Source: Granulosicoccus antarcticus IMCC3135
GTDB taxonomy: Bacteria > Pseudomonadota > Gammaproteobacteria > Granulosicoccales > Granulosicoccaceae
Assembly (NCBI RefSeq): GCF_002215215.1
Contig: NZ_CP018632.1
Location: 762,001-826,000 of the forward strand
Direction: 5' to 3'
Length of the DNA: 64,000 bases
Shown: positions 25,307 through 33,641 of the stretch, one piece after another
Layout of the letters: each line of letters begins with the position of its first letter
Position numbering within the stretch: position 1 is the stretch's first letter
Program-made: the position numbers and the translations under genes
Notes under the pieces: generated by a model
Seen by the model: the letters and a program-made list of their open reading frames with translations, nothing else
Told to the model about the DNA's origin: nothing
Database searches by the model: none

Positions 25307-26002
25307 ATGGGCAATTCTGATGTGGCTACTGCTACCGTTGCTACGCAGCCATCCGTTCTCTGGAGCATTCTGCGTGGCGTCGGCAAGCTGCTGTTTCTGG
25401 TTCTGATTCTCTGGTTTCTGCATGAGATGATGCCGGCTTCAGACACTCTGATGGCGGCTTGGCAGCGGTGGCTTGCCGGAGATCCAACCTCGACTCTGTT
25501 GCTGTTCATTGGTGGTGGCATTCTTTTCGTGGCCTTGGGCTTGCCTCGGCAGACGCTTGCCTTATTAGGTGGCTATGTCTACGGAACACTGTCCGGATGC
25601 TTATTGGCTCTGCTGGTCACTCTGGCTGGCAGTGTGCTGACCTATGCGGTGGCCAGAAGACTTGGGCGTCCTCTGTTGCAGCGGCGCTTTCCTGCACAAA
25701 TTGCCAAATTTGATGACTGGACTGCGGATCATGTCTTCGCCAAAACACTCGCACTTCGACTTTTTCCCGTCGGTAGCAATCTGGCAACCAATATTGCCGC
25801 TGGTGTCAGTCATGCTCCACCCAGGCCTTTTTTCCTGGCGTCGCTGCTAGGTTTTGTACCGCAAACTGCGGTATTTGCCTTGAGTGGCACAGCCGTTGGG
25901 GATTCCAGTCTGTTTCACATGCTGATGGCTATTGCTCTTCTGATCGTATCCATTGTCACGGGTGGATACGTTGTTAACGTCTGGCGGCATCGTAATTCAT
26001 GA
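25307..26002 (+). CDS. TVP38/TMEM64 (VTT-domain) membrane protein
   Basis: A 231-residue polytopic membrane protein with about six hydrophobic segments. The VTT/SNARE-associated core includes LGLPRQTLALLGGYVYGTLSGCLLA, shortened here to its key G-x-Y-G-x-x-x-G element, and FPVGSNLATNIAAGVS followed by PFFLASLLGFVPQTAVF. Family members include DedA-superfamily flippases for undecaprenyl phosphate or phospholipids (established for some members). Being placed between a GT2 and an ArnT-like enzyme, it is a candidate carrier-lipid flippase for that pathway (inference). ATG at 25307 is preferred to TTG at 25301. Its stop overlaps the next ATG by four bases. Confidence 0.85.
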   Translation: MGNSDVATATVATQPSVLWSILRGVGKLLFLVLILWFLHEMMPASDTLMAAWQRWLAGDPTSTLLLFIGGGILFVALGLPRQTLALLGGYVYGTLSGCLLALLVTLAGSVLTYAVARRLGRPLLQRRFPAQIAKFDDWTADHVFAKTLALRLFPVGSNLATNIAAGVSHAPPRPFFLASLLGFVPQTAVFALSGTAVGDSSLFHMLMAIALLIVSIVTGGYVVNVWRHRNS

Positions 26003-27702
26003 ATACTCGAATGGAAAACAACACCAGCGCTCTCTGGTGGATCCTTGGCTTGGCGGCACTTTTGTTTCTGGCTGGACTGGGTCTTCGAGATCCGTGGCCC
26101 GCTGATGAGCCTCGGTTTGCCCAGGTTGCCAGAGAAATGGTGCAATCAGGTCAATGGCTGTTTCCAACTCGCGGCGGAGAATTCTATTCTGACAAGCCTC
26201 CCGTATTCATGTGGGCGATCGCATCGATTTACTGGTTGACGGATAATCTGCGAGTCGCCTTTCTGTTGCCCTCGGCGTTATGCTCTTTGTTGACTGTCTG
26301 GTTAATGCATGATCTGGCGCTTCGGCTGTGGGATCGCAAGATCGCTATTCATGCCAGCCTGTTATTACTGGCGACTCTGCAATTTGTATTGCAGGCAAAG
26401 ACTGCGCAGATAGATGCCATGGTTGCCAGTCTGATCATGCTGGCTTGTTATGGCTTGCTGCGCCACCTGATTCAAGGCAATGCCTTGGGTTGGTATCTGT
26501 TGGGCTGGTTTGCCATGGGTTTGGGTGTCATTACCAAAGGCGTCGGTTTTTTACCAGTTTTTCTGATACTTCCCTGGGTTTTGTTACTGCTCGCAGGCGG
26601 CCGACAACAGCTGGCCAAGCCCTCGTGGTGGTTGCTGGCAGGTGTCCCCTGTTTCCTGTTTGCCATTGCCCTGTGGGTGGTGCCCATGAGTCTTGCCGTC
26701 AATGCTGCCGGAGACCCTGCGCTGGACGCTTATCGCAATGACATTCTGTTTCGTCAAACGGGTACCCGATATGCCAATGCCTGGGCGCACGTAAAACCTT
26801 TTTACTACTATCTGGTATCGGTGATACCGGTACTCTGGCTGCCTACCATATTACTGCTGCCAGGCTTGATTGCTCCCTGGGGCAGAGCTTTTCGCGGGCG
26901 TGATCCGCGTATCGTGATGCCGTTGATCTGGATTCTTATCGTACTGGTATTCTTCAGTGCGAGCCCTGGCAAGCGTGGTGTCTATCTGTTGCCGCTGGTC
27001 CCGATGCTGTGTCTGGCGACAGCGCCGTTTCTGGCGGCACTGCTTGAACGACGCTGGGTCGCCTTGATCATGCGCGGTTTGCTGGCATTCCTGGCGGTGC
27101 TGTTCATCGGTGTTGCCGTTGCAGCTTTTGCCGGAAATGCAAGCCTGTTGGAAGCTGAAATCGAGCATGGTTTCGCCCCGTGGAACCTGATACTGACGGT
27201 GGGGCTGATCGCTTTTGTTGCGGCTGTACTGTGCCGATCTGGTGATCGTGTCGCTATGGCCTGGGCTGTGTTCATCGTGCCATTCTGGCTGCTGTATTCC
27301 ACTTGGGCTTATAGTCTCGTCAATGCCGACAGAACGCCGGCGGCTGTCATGAATGCTGTCGAAGCAATTACCGATGAACAAGCCACGGTTGCACTAGTGG
27401 ATTTTCGCGAGCAATACTTGCTGTTTTCACATCGCAAGATAACGCACTTTGGGTACAACACTCCGGCAGCAATGCAATTAGCCGAGGCTTGGCAGTGGCA
27501 GGGTGAAGCAGGGAATCGCTATGTCCTGTTAGCCGATGACAGGCTGCTGGATTGCTTTGATCCTAGCAAGGCAGTGCCGGTCGGTCGTGCCCATGGCCAC
27601 GATTGGCGGCTGTATGCCGATACTGCGAGGAAGGATTCTTGTGCGACCCCAGAGCCGACGGTAGTCCGATACAACTATTGGCAGCCAGGCGCGCTTCGCT
27701 AA
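25999..27702 (+). CDS. ArnT/PMT-like membrane glycosyltransferase
   Basis: A 567-residue integral membrane protein of the GT39/GT83 type with about 12 transmembrane segments. The first periplasmic loop has the catalytic-type motif RDPWPADEPRFAQVA, followed by GEFYSDKPPVFMW, both typical of ArnT-like enzymes that move a sugar from undecaprenyl phosphate to a lipid or protein acceptor in the periplasm. The C-terminal periplasmic part (from about 460) is soluble. ATG overlaps the stop of the VTT gene, so translation is coupled. Lipid A, another glycolipid or a protein could be the acceptor; the LPS core genes across the intergenic array make a lipid target plausible. No arnA-like biosynthetic genes are present here. 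Confidence 0.87.
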   Translation: MNTRMENNTSALWWILGLAALLFLAGLGLRDPWPADEPRFAQVAREMVQSGQWLFPTRGGEFYSDKPPVFMWAIASIYWLTDNLRVAFLLPSALCSLLTVWLMHDLALRLWDRKIAIHASLLLLATLQFVLQAKTAQIDAMVASLIMLACYGLLRHLIQGNALGWYLLGWFAMGLGVITKGVGFLPVFLILPWVLLLLAGGRQQLAKPSWWLLAGVPCFLFAIALWVVPMSLAVNAAGDPALDAYRNDILFRQTGTRYANAWAHVKPFYYYLVSVIPVLWLPTILLLPGLIAPWGRAFRGRDPRIVMPLIWILIVLVFFSASPGKRGVYLLPLVPMLCLATAPFLAALLERRWVALIMRGLLAFLAVLFIGVAVAAFAGNASLLEAEIEHGFAPWNLILTVGLIAFVAAVLCRSGDRVAMAWAVFIVPFWLLYSTWAYSLVNADRTPAAVMNAVEAITDEQATVALVDFREQYLLFSHRKITHFGYNTPAAMQLAEAWQWQGEAGNRYVLLADDRLLDCFDPSKAVPVGRAHGHDWRLYADTARKDSCATPEPTVVRYNYWQPGALR

Positions 27703-27714
27703 GAGCTGCGATAA

Positions 27715-27737
27715 ACTGCCTGCTGACGACAGGCAGT
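27715..27737 (+). terminator. Hairpin after the ArnT-like gene
   Basis: ACTGCCTG (27715-27722) pairs perfectly with CAGGCAGT (27730-27737) around a 7-base loop, 12 bases after the stop codon. No T-tract follows; the octamer array begins 6 bases later. Confidence 0.5.
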
Positions 27738-27743
27738 AACATT

Positions 27744-27831
27744 ATTGAGCTATTGAGCTATTGAGCTATTGAGCTATTGAGCTATTGAGCTATTGAGCTA
27801 TTGAGCTATTGAGCTATTGAGCTATTGAGCT
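27744..27831. repeat. Tandem octamer array, 11 exact copies of ATTGAGCT
   Basis: Eleven uninterrupted copies, with no mismatch, occupy 88 bases between two convergent operons. Because 8 is not a multiple of 3, every frame on the plus strand meets TGA and every frame on the minus strand meets TAG within one 24-base cycle, so it cannot encode a peptide. It is bracketed by perfect hairpins at 27715-27737 and 27834-27859. Perfect simple repeats of this type change length by polymerase slippage (established); here the change would alter the spacing between two terminators rather than a reading frame. Confidence 0.97.
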
Positions 27832-27833
27832 AA

Positions 27834-27859
27834 GGCAGAAAATACGTTGATTTTCTGCC
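27834..27859 (-). terminator. Hairpin after the DUF6165 gene
   Basis: GGCAGAAAAT (27834-27843) and ATTTTCTGCC (27850-27859) form a perfect 10-bp stem with a 6-base loop, 15 bases beyond the stop of the minus-strand DUF6165 gene. It probably ends the LPS-cluster transcript; the A/T part of the stem may substitute for a T-tract. Confidence 0.55.
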
Positions 27860-27874
27860 GTGGAAAAGGCGGTG

Positions 27875-28285
27875 TCAGTCTTTGGTTTCGACGCGTCGAT
27901 AATCGGCGTAGGACTTTTCTTCTACCAGTTCGTAGCCTTGCTCGATACTGATGGATCGCTTGAAAGCAGCTCGGTCATCATTGCGGACATAAACGGATCT
28001 GGCCAGCTCGATGAACTCCTGGTCAAATTCTGCCAGTGATTCCTTGATTCTGATTCTGTCCTCGATATCCCACAGGTCCGAGTTGACGGCTTTCAGGTTG
28101 CTACGCAGTTCGGCAATATTGGCCAGCAGTTCCTGGTCGAGTACGCTGACCTGATTCAGTTGTGCCAGCTCTGTTTTCACATTAGCGAGCTTGGCCGGAT
28201 CAGAGATTCGTTCGGATTTGATCTCGAGAATGGTGATCTTGTCGATCAGCTCTCCGAGAGAGACGGGTATGAGAATCTGGCTCAT
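27875..28285 (-). CDS. DUF6165 family protein
   Basis: A 136-residue soluble, highly charged, helical protein. It begins with the family pattern ILIPVSLGELIDKITILEIKSERI, given here only as its key run VSLGELIDKITIL, and carries a central helix with LWDIEDRIRIKE. Proteins of this family usually lie in polysaccharide or LPS gene clusters but have no assigned reaction. Here it is the last gene of a minus-strand glycan operon, 47 bases after the GT9 gene. A small regulatory or assembly role is possible but not shown. No signal peptide or membrane segment. Confidence 0.82.
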   Translation of the reverse strand: MSQILIPVSLGELIDKITILEIKSERISDPAKLANVKTELAQLNQVSVLDQELLANIAELRSNLKAVNSDLWDIEDRIRIKESLAEFDQEFIELARSVYVRNDDRAAFKRSISIEQGYELVEEKSYADYRRVETKD

Positions 28286-28332
28286 CTGTATAAGTCGGTC
28301 AGTGTCAAATGAAGGGAGTGGGAAATATCAGT

Positions 28333-29505
28333 TTACTGATTTTCGCCGCCTGGCCACCCATGCGCATGAGCGAGGGCATCAATACGATCAATAACCGCTT
28401 CAAGACTGACAAGGTCCATGGCGCCGGGTTTTTCGACCTTGGTGCCCCAGGATACTTGCTCGGCCGTGCGATTCAGAAATTTCTGACAAGCTTCATTATA
28501 CGCATCCACACACCATTGTCGACTGAGGTAGGGGCCACTGCGTTTCGGGTTGCTCGCCGCATGTAGACCGATGACGGGAGTTCTGGTGCAGGTCGCCATA
28601 TGGGCAGGTCCTGAATCGGGGGATACAAGTGCTGCGGACTGGCTCAGCAAGGCCAGCATGCGCTTGATGGTGTCACGGCCGATCAGATCCACAGGTCTGG
28701 TTGTGCACTTGTCAAGAATCGCATCGCCCATGGTGCGTTCAAGCTCACTGGGGCCACCACAGAGCACTACCTGCATGCCGTACTTGTCGGCGACATGGTT
28801 TGCGATTCCCGCATATCCCTCAGCGTTCCAATTGCGCAATGCATGACTGGAACAGGGGCTGATCAGAAATGAGGGGCGGCCTCCCAGCTGTTCCCGGGCC
28901 CAGTCCAGATCAGATTCAGGAATGGGCACAGACCAGTCCAGTTCAGCGGGTGCTGCTCCGAGACTATCGGCAAAGCTCTGGAAAGCATCGACGACATGCT
29001 GGCCACTTTGAGCCGGTATGCGTCGATTGACAAACAAGCCATGCAAATCCCGAGAACGTGCCGTGTCGTACCCGATACGTAAGGGTGAGCGAACCAGGGT
29101 GCTGATGATGTTGGCTCGCAGAGAGACCTGGATATGCAGCAGAGCATCAAATTTTCTGCCCCGTAATTGCTTGTGCAACTGGAGCAGACCACGCCACCCG
29201 GATTTCTTGTTGAATGTGATGAACTCCACACTCGGCATGTCGTGAACCAGTTTGTGTTCAAAAGCACCAATGATCCAGGTCAATTGGGTATCTGGCCAGG
29301 CTTTTTGCAGCCGATTGACCAATGCCACTCCATGGGTGACGTCCCCCAGAGCTGACAGTCTGAGTATGCAGATGCTGCTCGGGGGCGTTTGCCCGGCCTG
29401 AGGGGCTTCAGCTGGGGTTGCAAACTCTGCGGAGCCCGACTCTGCGGAATCCGACTCAGCGGGCATTGACCCAGTAGGCTCCGGCAAATTCTGATCTGCA
29501 TTCAT
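28333..29505 (-). CDS. Glycosyltransferase family 9 (heptosyltransferase-like)
   Basis: About 390 residues from MNADQNLPEP. A low-complexity, Ser/Glu/Ala/Pro-rich tail of about 45 residues precedes the GT-B fold, which opens with ICILRLSALGDVTHG, the usual beta1-loop of ADP-heptose:LPS heptosyltransferases. The C-terminal domain has ISPCSSHALRNWNAEGYA and the donor-binding VSPDSGPAHMATC followed by PVIGLHAASNPKRSGPY. The ATG overlaps the stop of the upstream WaaE-like gene (ATGA). It would add heptose or a related sugar to the inner core of LPS at the cytoplasmic face. The N-terminal extension is unusual for the family and its status is uncertain; a later start is possible. Confidence 0.9.
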   Translation of the reverse strand: MNADQNLPEPTGSMPAESDSAESGSAEFATPAEAPQAGQTPPSSICILRLSALGDVTHGVALVNRLQKAWPDTQLTWIIGAFEHKLVHDMPSVEFITFNKKSGWRGLLQLHKQLRGRKFDALLHIQVSLRANIISTLVRSPLRIGYDTARSRDLHGLFVNRRIPAQSGQHVVDAFQSFADSLGAAPAELDWSVPIPESDLDWAREQLGGRPSFLISPCSSHALRNWNAEGYAGIANHVADKYGMQVVLCGGPSELERTMGDAILDKCTTRPVDLIGRDTIKRMLALLSQSAALVSPDSGPAHMATCTRTPVIGLHAASNPKRSGPYLSRQWCVDAYNEACQKFLNRTAEQVSWGTKVEKPGAMDLVSLEAVIDRIDALAHAHGWPGGENQ

Positions 29506-30296
29506 CGCTTGGCCCTGCCTGTTTCGATCTTCTCCATCCTGGTGAGCGTCCACAGGCCGGCGTATTTATTGAAACTGTTTTGAGCGTAGGAGACGGCCGT
29601 AAGAAAGCCTATGCTCCCGTCAAGAAAGCCACCTCTGATGAAAAAGATGAGTATGAATGTCCAGAGGCCTCTTAAAACGGCCCCTGTAAGGCTGTGGCAA
29701 CGCCGCCCCTTGCGAAAGTATTTCTGACTTCCCAGCCAGGCATACTCGACACTCTTGTGTTGTGCATGTCCATAGTTGCGATGAGTGAAATGCAATAGTC
29801 GACCCTTTAAGGTGATAGTGCGACCACTGGCGTGCAGCATTTTTTCATGGACTTCATCGTTGCTGAAGAATGTTCCTTCGCGCCACGTCATCCGCAACGG
29901 GGAGCGGGCACTACGACCGTAATCCAGTCGCTTTTCATAGATGGTGACTCCCCATTTCATTTTTACAGCGACAACGTCCTGCCTGTCGCGGGACAGGAAC
30001 TCCTTCAAGGAATTCTGTAGCTCCTCGTCAAGTGCTTCGTCGGCGTCGATGGCAAGGACCCAGTCGTACTGTGCCTGCTCCAGCGCCCGCTGTTTTTGCA
30101 GGCCATAGCCGGGCCAGTCGGTTTGCCATATCTTGTCGGTGTACCGGCGCACAATATCCAGGGTGGCATCGGTGCTGCCACTGTCAAATACGATGATCTC
30201 GTTGGCAAGATCCTTGACAGATTCCAGGCAACGTTCGATTCGGTCGGCTTCATTCTTCGTAATAATGGTTACCGACAGGCTGTATTGATGGTTCAC
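29502..30296 (-). CDS. Glycosyltransferase family 2, WaaE/KdtX-like
   Basis: About 264 residues from a GTG at 30296 with GAGAG six bases upstream; another GTG at 30344 would add 16 residues. Motifs: SVTIITKNEADRIERCLES, EIIVFDSGSTDATLDI, WPGYGLQKQRAL and the metal-binding VLAIDADEAL, then the acceptor-side REGTFFSNDEVHEKML and GRLLHFTHRNY, all typical of LPS core beta-1,4-glucosyltransferases of the WaaE group. A hydrophobic C-terminal stretch (FILIFFIRGGFLDG) anchors it to the membrane. It is coupled to the downstream GT9 gene by a four-base overlap, forming a core-oligosaccharide operon. Confidence 0.9.
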   Translation of the reverse strand: MNHQYSLSVTIITKNEADRIERCLESVKDLANEIIVFDSGSTDATLDIVRRYTDKIWQTDWPGYGLQKQRALEQAQYDWVLAIDADEALDEELQNSLKEFLSRDRQDVVAVKMKWGVTIYEKRLDYGRSARSPLRMTWREGTFFSNDEVHEKMLHASGRTITLKGRLLHFTHRNYGHAQHKSVEYAWLGSQKYFRKGRRCHSLTGAVLRGLWTFILIFFIRGGFLDGSIGFLTAVSYAQNSFNKYAGLWTLTRMEKIETGRAKR

Positions 30297-30390
30297 GTGC
30301 GGCTCTCTTGGCCTGGCTGGAGCATGTGGATTGTCCGGATACACGATAATCCCATGTGTTTTGCTCGCTTTGCGTCTAAAAGGTTGATCA

Positions 30391-31473
30391 TCATGCCTTC
30401 TCCCGGCCAGGAGGACGCAATCGCCAGTAGGATAATTCTTTGCGCATCTTGAACTTTCTGATCAGGTTCAGTGGTTTGGAGCTGAGTGTTGGGGAGTTTT
30501 GTGCACTGTATTGATCGATTGCCTGTAACACACGTTCGGATGAAAGCCCGTCGGTATAGGGGTGCAATTGAGCATTGTAGTTCCTGATTGCTTCGATCAG
30601 GCTGGCAGGTCGCGTCAGAGCCTTTTGGATGGCGTCCATCAATTCTTCAGGGTTCTGAATGTCGATCAGCCAAGGTCCGGGGGTACGATTGCGTAACGTC
30701 ACGACGGGTCGCTCAAGCTGCAGAAATTCCTGCAATATCGATGATGTATCGCAAACCATGACATCTGCCTTCGCCAGCCAGGGCAGCACATTGCTGGTCT
30801 CTATGAACTGATAATTGTCTGCCTGTATGGCCTTGTATTCAGCCACGGTAGAGGCAGACATTTTTGGATGAAACTGAACCATCCAATCCATGTCATTACG
30901 TGCAACGAGCTGCTTGATGACGGGGAGCAGTGGTAAAGCGCAACTCAAATTCTTTGTGAAGGTCGATGTCAGTATGATCGTTGGACGATGCCGCGGCTTG
31001 TGATCGACCGCTTGCTTGAACAGGGAGTCCATTTTAGGCCAGCCGGTCTCGGTTACCCTGAAATGCGGGTGTTCATGGCTCAACTGTTGAAAAACCTGCG
31101 TGGTACTGGGCCCGTGTGTGCAGTACAGGTCGAAAAATCCGCGGATAGCAAAATGTGAATCTACCCCACCATTGGATCGCTTGCGGGCATTGAAACCATG
31201 AAATACCTGTGTTTTGATGCCGGGAAGGAAGTGCGGCAGCGTATTCTGGGGCGTGATGACGGCCATGGGGTTGAAATCGAAGGCCTCACTCAGATTCGTG
31301 CACAACTGATCTGTGTCCTGCAGATAGTTCTCAGGATGCGCATTGCCATGGACAAACCAGGCTGCCAGGTCGCCACGTTGTCTGATTGCATCCTGAATCG
31401 GACGCAAGATCGGGAAGCTGTAGTCCTGATTGGCGTAAAGCAGATAGCGGCGAGGACTGTTTAGAGGGCTCAT
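30391..31473 (-). CDS. CDP-glycerol glycerophosphotransferase-like GT-B protein
   Basis: A 360-residue cytoplasmic GT-B-type protein. The N-terminal half contains TQVFHGFNARKRSNGG, matching the W/F-H-G motif of TagF/CDP-glycerol transferases, and the C-terminal half has PTIILTSTFTKNLS, VQFHPKMSAST and VMVCDTSSILQEFLQLERPVV, the D-x-S-S-x-x-x-E-F donor-binding signature of that family. In Gram-negative bacteria such proteins decorate LPS or capsule with glycerol phosphate or related groups (family knowledge); the actual donor is unknown. It begins the minus-strand LPS operon, 94 bases upstream of the WaaE-like gene. Glycosyl rather than glycerophosphate transfer is possible. Confidence 0.82.
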   Translation of the reverse strand: MSPLNSPRRYLLYANQDYSFPILRPIQDAIRQRGDLAAWFVHGNAHPENYLQDTDQLCTNLSEAFDFNPMAVITPQNTLPHFLPGIKTQVFHGFNARKRSNGGVDSHFAIRGFFDLYCTHGPSTTQVFQQLSHEHPHFRVTETGWPKMDSLFKQAVDHKPRHRPTIILTSTFTKNLSCALPLLPVIKQLVARNDMDWMVQFHPKMSASTVAEYKAIQADNYQFIETSNVLPWLAKADVMVCDTSSILQEFLQLERPVVTLRNRTPGPWLIDIQNPEELMDAIQKALTRPASLIEAIRNYNAQLHPYTDGLSSERVLQAIDQYSAQNSPTLSSKPLNLIRKFKMRKELSYWRLRPPGREKA

Positions 31474-31525
31474 GCGGTCGGAAGTCTAGCCTGTCTGCCG
31501 AGTTGTCGAAAGTACTATTTAGTTG

Positions 31526-32281
31526 TTAGTCGAGTACCAGTTCGACGCTGAGTCCCATGAAATTGACACCACCGCCCTTACTGGCGAACAGGCCGAATAC
31601 CGTCGATCGGTGGAAAACGCTGTAGCCTAAATAGACATCCTTGATGCCCGGCGAGAAGCGCTGTCCGCCATGCCCGAGCAAATGATTGAGTGATGTCTGC
31701 ATGGTCCACTCCAGATAATTGGTCAGTTTGGCTGAGGTATCTGGCGCAAAATCCTCGACTTCAACAATAGGGATGCGGCTGACATAGCTCAGGCCTTCAC
31801 CCAGTCCAATACGTAGTGGAAATTGGGATTTTCCCAGTTTGAAGTGCTTGTAGGCCTTGATGTAAAAGGCGGTGCCAATGGCATCAGGCTGAAATCCTCG
31901 TTCGCCGAAGTACTGGATGCTGGCATAGCTTACAACCTCGGCAGGCCAGCCAAACAGATCGTCGCGCAGGAAGCGGCCGACACTCAGGCTGGACAGGTTC
32001 GTCTTCTGGTCCGGTTGTTCGTAGTAGAACAGTATGGCTGGCCCGAAATCGCTTTCCGAGGCCGCTGCAAATTGAGCCTGAAGGTACAACGGCTTCTTCG
32101 AGGGCGCTGTATCGCCATCATCGATCAGCGTTTGAGGGGCAGGCTCGGCTGAAAGAGTCAGGGCAGGGAGGGAGGGCTGGTCTGCCCGGGCGGTCGGGCC
32201 CAGGAGTGCTGTACTCAGAAGCAGGAGGCAGCTGAGAATGCCTTGGCGCTTTCTGGCCAGCAGGTTATGGCTATGAGACAA
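31526..32281 (-). CDS. Small outer-membrane beta-barrel protein, possibly PagL-like
   Basis: A 251-residue secreted protein. A Sec signal peptide ends near GPTARADQ (about residue 34). The mature part alternates hydrophobic and polar residues like a small beta-barrel and ends in MGLSVELVLD. The segment FHRSTVFGLFASKGGGVNFMG has the H-x-S spacing and following N-F-x-G-L pattern seen in PagL lipid A 3-O-deacylases, but I cannot place the catalytic Glu, so this is tentative. MipA/OmpV is another possible family. It uses a TTG start at 32281. It lies upstream of the LPS operon on the same strand; the location agrees with an LPS-related role. Confidence 0.55.
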   Translation of the reverse strand: MSHSHNLLARKRQGILSCLLLLSTALLGPTARADQPSLPALTLSAEPAPQTLIDDGDTAPSKKPLYLQAQFAAASESDFGPAILFYYEQPDQKTNLSSLSVGRFLRDDLFGWPAEVVSYASIQYFGERGFQPDAIGTAFYIKAYKHFKLGKSQFPLRIGLGEGLSYVSRIPIVEVEDFAPDTSAKLTNYLEWTMQTSLNHLLGHGGQRFSPGIKDVYLGYSVFHRSTVFGLFASKGGGVNFMGLSVELVLD

Positions 32282-32441
32282 GAGTGTGGATCCGAGTGTC
32301 GGGACAGAACAAGGTCAAATGATACGTTCAGTTCGGCACAAGGATAACCAATATCAGGCATTTGTTCTGTGCTGCCGGGTTGAGCCGGGCGACAACGCGA
32401 TGCAGCAACTGCTCGGAGCTCAAAAAATGCATGAGCTTACC

Positions 32442-32500
32442 CCTTTGCAGTAATGCAAAGGAGAGGCGATCCCCGCCATCAGCTTGCCGCTGTGATGGCG
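32442..32500 (-). terminator. Two hairpins downstream of the porin gene
   Basis: Reading in the minus direction, a perfect 8-bp stem (arms 32474-32481 and 32493-32500) is followed by another perfect 8-bp stem (CCTTTGCA, 32442-32449; TGCAAAGG, 32454-32461; loop GTAA). Double hairpins of this sort protect or end abundant porin messages. No clear T-tract. Confidence 0.5.
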
Positions 32501-32519
32501 AGGGCAGTATCTGTTTGGC

Positions 32520-33641
32520 TCAGAAAAGGTAGGCGGCGCCGACAGCAACACCGTCACCCAGGTCATCTTCACGGTCAAAGTAGGCAGCTTCGACAAATGT
32601 GTAGAGAGAGGGTGTCAGGTCATAGGTTGTGCCCAGCACGACCTCATTGAATGTCTCGTCGTCGTTGTTCGACACACCTGCTGCACTACTGAACTGGGTA
32701 TTATCAACATCAACAAACTGGTAGGTTCCGTAGACATCTCCCGGACCATAGTGGTAGCGAGCTGACAAGGCATATCTGGCTTCATCGGCTACAAAATTTG
32801 TATCCCCAGAGTTGTATTGTTCTATTTTGAAAGCAAGGCGAAGATCGTCAGTGGGTTTGTACTGCATCGTCAGGCCGAACTGGTCACCGGCATCGAAGCT
32901 GCCTGCCACATTGCCATTGACGTCCAGAAACTGCCGTCCGGTTACATCACCGTCGTAGTTGTCCAGAGAATCGTAGACGAAGGCAATCTTGACTGCTCCG
33001 AGGGTGTATTCAGCGCCGCCAAAGAAGGCAGCTTTATCCGAATTGCCAATATTCTCGTCTTCATCGTTACCCTTCAACTGAAATCCTGCAGCCAGACGCA
33101 AGCCCTTGTAATCCGGTGAGAGGTATTGGAACTTATCGCCTTCACGATCAGTGCTGGTGGTGCCTTGAGTATTGAAACCATTCGTGCCCTGAATAGCGCT
33201 GTTGGAGTCGGATACATCGAAGAATTCATAGTTGCTGGCCGGATCCTGAATCCAGTCGTCGATCAGAGCATCCCAGGAGCCGACTCGTCCGTCGCCGTAA
33301 CGTCCCTTGATTCCGAAGTAGGCCTGGTCTCCGGTGTCAATACCGTTCCCCGTCTTGATCTCGTCTGCATCAGATTCGAACTCGTACTTGAAGTAGGCGG
33401 TCAGGCTGTCGTTAAGAGAGTGCTCACCGGAGAAACCGATGGTGGAGCCGTTGTCTCCGAATTGACCGCGGGAGTCGGAACCGTTGTCGCCGTCTGCTGC
33501 CTGTACATTCCAGTAGGCGAACTGCAGGTTGCCGTACACGTTGAGTATCGTGCCGTCCTTGTTGAGCAGTTCAGCGGAATATGCGTTTGCCGACAAGCTC
33601 AGCGCCGCGGCGACGGTAGTTGCAATTATTGACTTTTTCAT
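32520..33641 (-). CDS. Gram-negative porin
   Basis: About 373 residues from MKKSIIATTV; an upstream in-frame start at 33698 would place extra residues before a clear signal peptide (cleavage after AYSA). The mature protein starts ELLNKDGTILNVYGNLQFAY-like, given here as the key run GTILNVYGNLQF, and contains 16-strand barrel patterns with YFGIKGRYGDGRVGSWDALIDDW for the constriction loop L3 and a terminal aromatic GVAVGAAYLF, required for barrel assembly. Size fits trimeric general-diffusion porins. The acidic, Asn/Asp-rich loops suggest cation preference (inference). It is a monocistronic gene with strong terminal hairpins. Confidence 0.93.
   Translation of the reverse strand: MKKSIIATTVAAALSLSANAYSAELLNKDGTILNVYGNLQFAYWNVQAADGDNGSDSRGQFGDNGSTIGFSGEHSLNDSLTAYFKYEFESDADEIKTGNGIDTGDQAYFGIKGRYGDGRVGSWDALIDDWIQDPASNYEFFDVSDSNSAIQGTNGFNTQGTTSTDREGDKFQYLSPDYKGLRLAAGFQLKGNDEDENIGNSDKAAFFGGAEYTLGAVKIAFVYDSLDNYDGDVTGRQFLDVNGNVAGSFDAGDQFGLTMQYKPTDDLRLAFKIEQYNSGDTNFVADEARYALSARYHYGPGDVYGTYQFVDVDNTQFSSAAGVSNNDDETFNEVVLGTTYDLTPSLYTFVEAAYFDREDDLGDGVAVGAAYLF

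Noticed and set aside
27744-27831. CRISPR array or coding repeat
   Set aside because: Units are contiguous 8-mers without spacers, and stop codons arise in every frame; it is a simple tandem repeat.
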